DNA from: Calliopum simillimum
Lineage: Eukaryota; Arthropoda; Insecta; Diptera; Lauxaniidae
Direction: 5' to 3'
Length of the DNA stretch: 64,000 nt
NCBI GenBank assembly: GCA_951812925.1
Contig: OX638372.1
Coordinates: 44,514,245-44,578,244, forward strand
The translations under genes and the position numbers were made by a program. Below the pieces are notes generated by a model. It was not told where the DNA came from and made no database searches. It worked only from the letters and a program-made list of their open reading frames with translations. Below are positions 57,129 to 64,000 of the stretch, in pieces; position 1 is the stretch's first letter; every line of letters starts with the position of its first letter.

Positions 57129-59481
57129 AAAAGAAATGGATACACCACCACCGATTTCGCTGAAATTTTGTACATGGTTTTGTTTCATACCATAGACCGA
57201 TAAAAATTACAAGAAAAAGTTTTGCGATTTTTTTATGAACTTTCGAGTCAAACAAAAAGTGGCATATCAGTACGTTGCAACAAACTTCCCTTCACATAAT
57301 TGTCCATAACTTCGACATTTTCTAAATACTAAATTAAGTTCTATTTTGGTAATAAAATTACACAAAAAATGGTTCATGTTTTACTTTTTTGATCTTCTAA
57401 AATATATGTAGAAAGAAAAAGAAATAAGCTTTCATATGAATGTAAATTCATTTAAAATGATAAAATATTAAACTGTGCCTCTTAACTAACGATTAATGCA
57501 TTTAGTGCTACTGCCGCCACCTCCTTCCTCACCAAGTAGTCACGTTACATGTCACGATTTATGTTGTGACACGCGAGTTACACTGGTGATAACTACGAAA
57601 CAAATAAAATCACTTGCGTGAGTTCACAATGAATGCAATTGGAAAAATGTTAATGCAAATACCAATGCAAAGTTGTTAATAAATATGAATCATGTAAATT
57701 TTGAATTTTGTTGAATTAAACTCGTTATTATAAAAATGACAAATGTCAGTCAGCCAGTCAGCAGTAGCTGTGTAACATTAGCTACCAATTTAGAGACATG
57801 ACGATTATTTGCTAAGAAACAACGTGCAGCAAGAGGCGGCACTGCTCCTGTCTTGTCATAGACTCATAAGTTTATTAATATTTCTTGAATATTGTAGTTG
57901 ATTGTATGTAATTCTTCTAGCGCTACTGTTGTTTTTTTTATTTCTGGTATCGAATCATTTTACGGAATACACGATATTCGTGTTGAAAGCAACAATTATT
58001 TAAATTAAATGCATTTAAAAAGGCCTTTATTTTTGAAAATGATTTATTTCCTTAGGAATGTCTTTTGTCATCTGACAACTAAAGTGACTTAAGGCACAAA
58101 AATTATATATGAGGCAAGATAAAAGTATTTCATTACGATCTAAAATGACTAATACGACAGACTCTCTATGCAGAGATTGTAAGTCACCAAGCTTCACAGA
58201 TATTCTTAGTATATAATGGAGTTATTTGTAATGTCTGATGACTTATGTTTAAAATTGAACCATAAGGGATCACTTAACTTAATATCCCACTCCACAATTC
58301 TCACTTGAAATAGCTTCCACTTATCAATTCGTTCATATTTACACAAAGTCTTGAGAATTTTTCGTATAATCAAAGTTCAAACAACGGTTTTTAAAAATAT
58401 TTTTAAAGATTAAATTCTTTTAAAATTCTTAAAAAAAATAAATTTTTTGTAATCCAGCACAATCTTAAACATATGCAAATTCACTTAAGTGCCCATGACG
58501 CACAAATTGAAATGCTTTTTTTTCTTTTTTTAATCCGAAAAAGAAGAAATAAAAAACATTAACCCAAACCGCAAACAAAACTCTTAAGCCAAAGTTAACA
58601 GTTTTGGTTTCAATAGCTAATATTAATAAAAAAACACCGACTTTATTCAATACAAAAGCATTAATTGGCGCTAAATTACATGCAATTAATTTAAAAACTT
58701 ATAAACTTCCCGAAACAAAGAAATTTGTTCCTGAAGATTAAGTGGCAACTTAGGCAAACAAATGCATGCTCCACGCATTTGTTAAATATCACAACAAATG
58801 CGGCGAAAAGCCGCTGGAATCTTTACCAATTAATCTTCAAATTCGAACTTATTTATTACTATATCTTTTTAATTAAGTTATAGCTTTTAAGATGGATAGA
58901 CACAAAAATATTTAACAACTATTGTCACACAAATCATATGCTTTTTTGTATGGGACATTTATATAAGTTGGCTTGAGCAAGAGACCCGCGCTTACTCAAA
59001 TGTGTGCTAATTTATTCATGCCACCTGTAGGGGGACTATAGAGTTTCAACATAGAAGTGTTAAGTCTTTTGATTGTTGTTGCTTATCTTTCTATTAACAA
59101 CAATCAGAGAGCTCAGCTACTTTAGATATTGAAGTTTTTAAATTCAAGCTATAAATCATATGAAGAACTAGAAAATTGGGAAGTTGGAGTATTGCTGTTG
59201 GGAATTAAAGGCACTAGCTAGTTATTTTGGTCATATAACTCTAGCAAAGACACAGATCATAAGAAGAAATTCAAAATATTTATTTTGTATGACTTGAAAA
59301 TTGTTATTTTCATATTGTCACAAAGTTAAATTAACATTTTTGGCATGTTAAATGAACCGTTTAAGTACCACAATTTCAACATGATAATTTGATGTGATAA
59401 AATTGCACATAAATTAAATAAAAAGTAATGAACATTGAATTCGTTGTCGAAAAGTACTTTAAAGTACGTGAGGAGTGAGGA
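57129..59481. other. Unassigned AT-rich stretch
   Basis: AT-rich with no recognisable coding frame. The short frame at 58465-58650 is low complexity. A mixed-composition patch at 57480-57620 shows no recognised element. Confidence 0.45.
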
Positions 59482-59680
59482 GTGACCGTACCAAATGGCT
59501 TAAGTACCATTACGAGGCTAAAGTAATTTTATACATTTTATGTGCCATAATAATTGGTTATTTTTCAGGTGTCAGTTTTTCAACATAATGGCATTAATTC
59601 CACATCATCAAGTAAATTTTTAATGAAAACGGAAAACAATTTTAATCACTTCTAACAAAATTACATTACTTTTACATCGT
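59482..59680 (-). repeat. Family E MITE relative, diverged
   Basis: Compared with the minus strand of 31579-31834 it shares TTTTATGTGCCATAAT, TTCCACATCATCAAGTAAAT and TTCTAACAAAAT in the same order, with indels between. The terminal part survives weakly as TGACCGTACCAAATGG. It lies ~120 bases from a mariner element. Confidence 0.7.
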
Positions 59681-59803
59681 GCTTTTTGCATATGCATAAA
59701 ATGTCCTCCATGTACGTTAAATAGTTTCAGAGATATGATGATTTAATTTTTTTGGCTCACGGTGAACCTTTTGGCGGAAAAGCCGATATGTACATTACAC
59801 ATA

Positions 59804-61002
59804 CGTAGGGTACTATTTATATTTCGGGAATAGCAAATAATAACAAACATTTTTAAATGAAAATGGCTTTATTGTTTTCCAAAATATTCTCCTTGACGAT
59901 CAATACACTTTTGCATACAATACACTTTTCTATTCCTCTTGAGGCACCTCCAAAATATGGTTTGTTTCTTTGGCGCTCGTAAATCGTTGACCAAGAAGAA
60001 GTCATTGGACACCAAATCAAGACTGTATGGAGGATGAGTCACAATTCGATGTTTTGACTGCTCAAAAATTCACCTGTTTCACGAGATGTGTGAGAGCTCG
60101 CATTGTATGATGGAGAATGATTCGTCTTCGACAGTTGGTTTTACGAATTTCTCCGAAGGCTTCCCGCAAACAAATAGTCGTGTACCACTCAGAATTGACC
60201 GTCCTACGTTGCTCAAGCGAAACAGTGTCCACATGACCCATTCGGTCGAAGAAACAGGCGACCATTTGCTTCGCTGTGCTTCTTCCACGAACAACTTTAG
60301 TTGGATTTAATTCGTCTTGGAATACCCACACGGCCAATTGCTGGTTTGTTTCTGGCTCCTACGCATATATCCATGATTCGTCATCTGTCACAATTCTAAA
60401 CACGTCTTTTGAAGCACCACGGTCAAATTTTTTAATCATTTCCTTATACCAATCGACGCGAGCCTTTTTTTGAGCGATTGATAAATTATGGGGTATCCAA
60501 TGAGAACAAACTTTTTTTACAATTAATTGCAAAATCGCAAAGATGCCTATATCTCACAATATGGCACATGACTATCTTGCAGTATCAGTTCATGTTCTGC
60601 ATCGGTGGTTTGTGGCATAACAACAGATTTTGAACGACCTTTATGGAATTCGTCGGTGACCGAACTACTACCACGATTGAATTCACTATACCAGCGATAT
60701 ACTATAGTTGTTGATGGTGATTTATTGCCATACAAAGAAATGAGTTCATTGACACATTCTTGTTGAGATAATCCATGTCGAAAGTTGTGAAAAATAATCC
60801 TACGAAAACGCTCTCTTGAAATTTCCATTTTTCGGCCAAATTGATTTTCTTAACTCACTATAAACAAAACAAATTGCACTTGTACATCAAAACGTTGTGA
60901 GTACGTTTATGGTAAAAAATGTCAAACTTTATTATGGTGTTGCCAGATTTCAGGTATTGACATTAGTGTTCCCAGTTTCCGAAACTTAAATAGTACCCCT
61001 CG
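59804..61002 (-). mobile_element. mariner element with both TIRs (1,199 bp)
   Basis: Left TIR CGTAGGGTACTATTTATATT and right TIR (minus strand) CGAGGGGTACTATTTAAGTT are flanked by TA at 59802-59803 and 61003-61004. The length suits a full mariner (about 1.2-1.3 kb). The transposase on the minus strand is disabled. The TIR resembles the CGAGGG-type ends common in mariners. Confidence 0.9.
59830..60828 (-). pseudogene. mariner (DD34D) transposase pseudogene
   Basis: The ATG at 60828 opens 93 codons of the N-terminal DNA-binding region (FRHGLSQQECVNELISLYGN, then VYRWYSEFNRGSSSVTDEF). A stop at ~60547, a further frame change, a TAG at 60359-60361 just after the VTDDESW box, and a one-base deletion near 60107 inside the HHDNA catalytic motif disable it. 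Later pieces include STAKQMVACFFDRMGH and, in another frame, the PPYSLD third-Asp region near 60035. The protein resembles mellifera-type mariners. Damage is light, so the element died fairly recently. Confidence 0.92.
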
Positions 61003-61004
61003 TA

Positions 61005-63159
61005 TACTAGGGGTCTGCGCAAGACGACTTGTTCAAATTTTAAGATATTTCAATTCATGATACGTTATTTCGTATACCCACTTTTTATTTATCAAATACT
61101 TCAGTTCAGTGTCGCGTGCAAATGTCTTAACTATACGTGGATATGAAAGAATAAAAATCAATTACTTCACATACCTATCTTGTTTGATTTACTTCAGTAC
61201 AGTACATTGCATATACTGTAATTGTAGTGCACACTACAAAATGGTACTTTATTGACAAAAGTAGTTTTTTGCTCTTTTCTTGTAGCTATTTTTTGTTTAC
61301 GCTCTCTCTCTTTCTCTTGCGAAAATGTATCAAATCAACTAAAATCTTGGGGTATCAATGCGTTACAATTTGTTAGTGTTACCATATCAAAAATTTTACT
61401 GTAGTTTTTCTTCTCACAAATTTTATTATGACCTGAAGTATTTGTTTGTATAAAATACAGTACACTAAAGTATTTGTTAGAATTGGGTTTTTTTTCGACA
61501 CCAATAAAACAAAACAGTGTTCTTCAGTGTCAAAATGAAATCAGTGTAGAATGAAATTGTTGTAACTTGGATATTTTTGATCAAAAACTTCAGTTCAGTA
61601 TAAAATGGGCGAGTAAAAAAAGTACATTATGTTTCAAGATGGCTTGAAAAAGTATTATAATCTTAACAGATTTACCATATCAATTTGAACATGTCAAAAT
61701 TAATTCAATGAATTCAATTTATTAAAAATACAAAACATACAAAATGCTAATTCAACATTTTCAGCTTATTAAATTAACATTAAAAACAATTTTTCCAATG
61801 TGAAGAAAATAGATTAAAGCATTAAAAAAACATAAAAATCTGTTGACATTTGTCTAAAGCTTCAAAGCACAATATTTATTTTGTTTTTTACCAATTTGAT
61901 GACAATCGTTTGCGTCAACAATTTGTCAATCTCTGAAATGTACAAATTTAAGTACAAGAGAATGCTTGGCTAAAGCCACAAGGCGCTTTAGTTGCGTATG
62001 TGTGTATCGACCGATTTGTAGCATAAACTTTAGGATTTTATCTGCAACAGACAGCAGCAGCAACAGTTGTCAACCGTTTTAACTGCAAATTTTGAGCACG
62101 AGCCAACAATATGGCTGTTTGGTTTATTTCAGATGGGAAAACAAACTGACATTTAATAAAATTTATTTGTGGAAAACATTGCAAAGCTGTCAAATTGTGA
62201 TTTTGTTTTACTTTTTGTCGCAATTTGAGGAGTTGAAAATAAAATAAAAACTCAAATGAAAACTTAAGCGATGCCATTGCTGACAGTGAGTGCACTGAAC
62301 TCTAATCAATAGCTCGTAAACGACAGCAACTATCGTCATCGTTAATCTATTAATGTATTCATAATTAATTAACAATTAGGCAAACAAATACTTACATCAA
62401 ATTATCATAGGCTCCTTCTTGATTTCAGTGGCTTTTAATGACTTGCACTTGCTAGGCACGAGCTTTAAATAGAAATCGATCGTTTGAAATTTGCATACAA
62501 ATTCTTGGTCAATGAATTCGAGTTATCAAAATAGAATATCTCGCATTTTTATTTTTGATTTTTATTTTTTTTTTTTTTTGATTAACATTATTTTTTATGC
62601 AAAATTTTGTTGTCTAAAACACTTACCATTAACATTTTGTTTAATTTTTGAGTGTGCTACAATATAAAAAAAAAACTTAAAACCGAAATGTTTGTCACCA
62701 TAAATAGAGTATTCAAATTGACTCAAGTTTTTGCTATAAAAATCTGCCTAACAATAGCAATCAGCACCACTGAAGAAGTTGCCATAATAAAATTCAGCTG
62801 AAATGGATCGACATTTTGTATATTTTTACCATCAAATCAATCGAGATCTCTATCGTAAAACTCAAATTGATGTGTAACAATTGAAATATTAACATAATGA
62901 ATTGAATTGTTTGTGGTAAATATGTAAAATAATTGCAAATAAAATGCAAAATTTTAAATTCAAATATATTAATGAGAACTTAAACCTTTCGCGCCAGATA
63001 TTTTTGAAAATGTTTATATATTTATTCATATTTCTTTTTCTTCAGTTTTATTTTACATTTTTATTGACGTCACAGTACATTGCTAGTATTTCTTTCTTTC
63101 TTTCTTTTTTTATAGCGTATTTATGAAGATCAAAATTATGATACCACATTTTTTTTTAT
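61005..63159. other. Unassigned AT-rich stretch
   Basis: AT-rich with TCTC and TTTC runs (61305-61317, 63091-63107). Open frames at 62038-62295 and 62944-63126 are low complexity or unrecognised. No gene is supported. Confidence 0.45.
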
Positions 63160-63570
63160 TTATATCAAAATTTTGTATGGAAGCCCCTTTAGGAGTGAAA
63201 AATGTGGTAGAATTTTTGAAAGAAATGTGCGAGAGGAAAAGTCAATGAAGGTCGGTGAACATTTTTTCCCACTAGCGGCAATGATGAATTTTTTTTTTAT
63301 ATTTTTATCAAAATTTTGTACCCCCTTAAGGGGTGGATAAAAGGGGCTATGTTGGAGAAAAATGTTGAGGAGGAAAAATTAATGGGGGTCTGTGAACATT
63401 TTTGTCCTCTCCCGGCAATGAGGATTTTTTTAATATTTTTATCAAAATTTTTTAAGGGAGCCCCCTTTAGGGGTGGAAAAAATTGGTTTGTATATTTAAA
63501 AAAAATGCTGGAGAGGAAAACTTAATGAGAGTCGGTGAACATTTTTACCGTCTTCCAGCAACGAGGAATA
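63160..63570 (+). repeat. Three-copy tandem repeat, ~140-bp period
   Basis: TTTTTATCAAAATTTT recurs at about 63158, 63302 and 63437, each followed by CCCTTTAGG-type and GGTGAACATTTTT-type phrases and a GGCAATGA/AGCAACGA end. Copies are diverged by roughly a fifth by eye. The frame at 63316-63525 is part of the repeat. Confidence 0.85.
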
Positions 63571-64000
63571 TTTTAGTGCTAGTTCACTCAATTTTTTTTT
63601 AATTAAAAAATTAATAATAAGAATTTTTCGATTTTTATACCCTGCGGTGGTTTTTTATGTGAGGTTTGATGAAAAAGTAAGTGAGCCAAAATTTGGAGGG
63701 GGTGGGGTGGGTCTAACCCTTGCCGGTTTTGAGTCAAAGTTCGAATTTCGGGGGTAAAATTTTGAAAAAAGCTTCTAACTGCAAACCAGTTATACTTACA
63801 GGCATAGAATGTATGACCAACCCCCATTATATTTTCTACTCCAACATTTTCACCAAACATACTTACCCCCTATCTCTACCTCTAAGGGTCGCTCCCATAT
63901 AAGTCTTCATTTTCATGACATTTTTATAAAATCGACCTCCACCACCCCACTTTGTGCCGATCGTACCATCCGGTAAAATTAAAGACGGAGATAGAGGGCA
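63571..64000. other. Right edge, unassigned
   Basis: Less AT-rich than the preceding DNA, with GGAGGGGGTGGGGTGGG at 63697-63713. Open frames on both strands (63603-63860 minus, 63720-63902 plus) are not recognised. It may be the edge of another repeat cut by the window. Confidence 0.4.

Overview
The window looks like repeat-rich, AT-rich non-coding DNA from an insect, most likely a higher fly (Brachycera; a tephritid fruit fly is plausible but not proven). The evidence is the transposon census: Ty3/gypsy elements, RTE-like LINE remnants, at least five mariner-type transposase remnants (one with the 41-residue spacing of rosa-type mariners), pogo-like and hAT-like non-autonomous elements, and long simple-sequence arrays. 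I recognise no host gene exon, rRNA or functional tRNA gene. The window could be intergenic or the inside of large introns.

Layout. At 0.7-7 kb a Ty3/gypsy element on the minus strand keeps one open 1,553-residue Gag-Pol frame; a 74-bp tandem repeat lies beyond its 3' side and no LTR pair was found. At 9.3-11.7 kb lie a tandem-unit dispersed repeat (copy A) and a 976-bp foldback element. At 14-17.5 kb are an RTE-like reverse transcriptase remnant, a decayed copy of the dispersed repeat and a mariner fossil. At 20.1-22.3 kb an almost pure TTTCA pentamer array runs into a heptamer array. At 22.4-31.8 kb there is a series of inverted-repeat elements: a GGGCGTTATTT-rich inverted repeat, a pogo-like element containing an RTE-like fragment, a GC-rich hAT-like MITE, a GTAAAC hexamer array, an 845-bp foldback, a 189-bp hairpin and a 256-bp MITE. 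At 32-34.5 kb are a mariner remnant, a second dispersed-repeat copy and an AGACCAA minisatellite. At 36-45 kb is a family of MITE-like elements carrying a tRNA-like segment; one copy is inserted in a rosa-type mariner pseudogene, and a further mariner remnant and a second pogo-like element follow.

The main find is at 46,580-54,294: a 7,715-bp LTR retrotransposon with two 2,970-bp LTRs that differ at only three sites I could find, a 4-bp target duplication (AGTT), a tRNA-Lys-like primer binding site, a polypurine tract and a single gag frame of 564 residues, but no pol. About 77% of the element is LTR, and most of each LTR is a 19-unit array of a 121-bp repeat placed between the TATA box and the poly(A) signal, so it should be transcribed. 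This fits a young gag-only (TR-GAG-like) non-autonomous element that must borrow reverse transcriptase and integrase from another element.

At 55-64 kb are a tRNA-derived SINE candidate, direct and inverted repeats, a mariner (59,804-61,002) with both TIRs and a disabled transposase, and a three-copy tandem repeat near the right edge.
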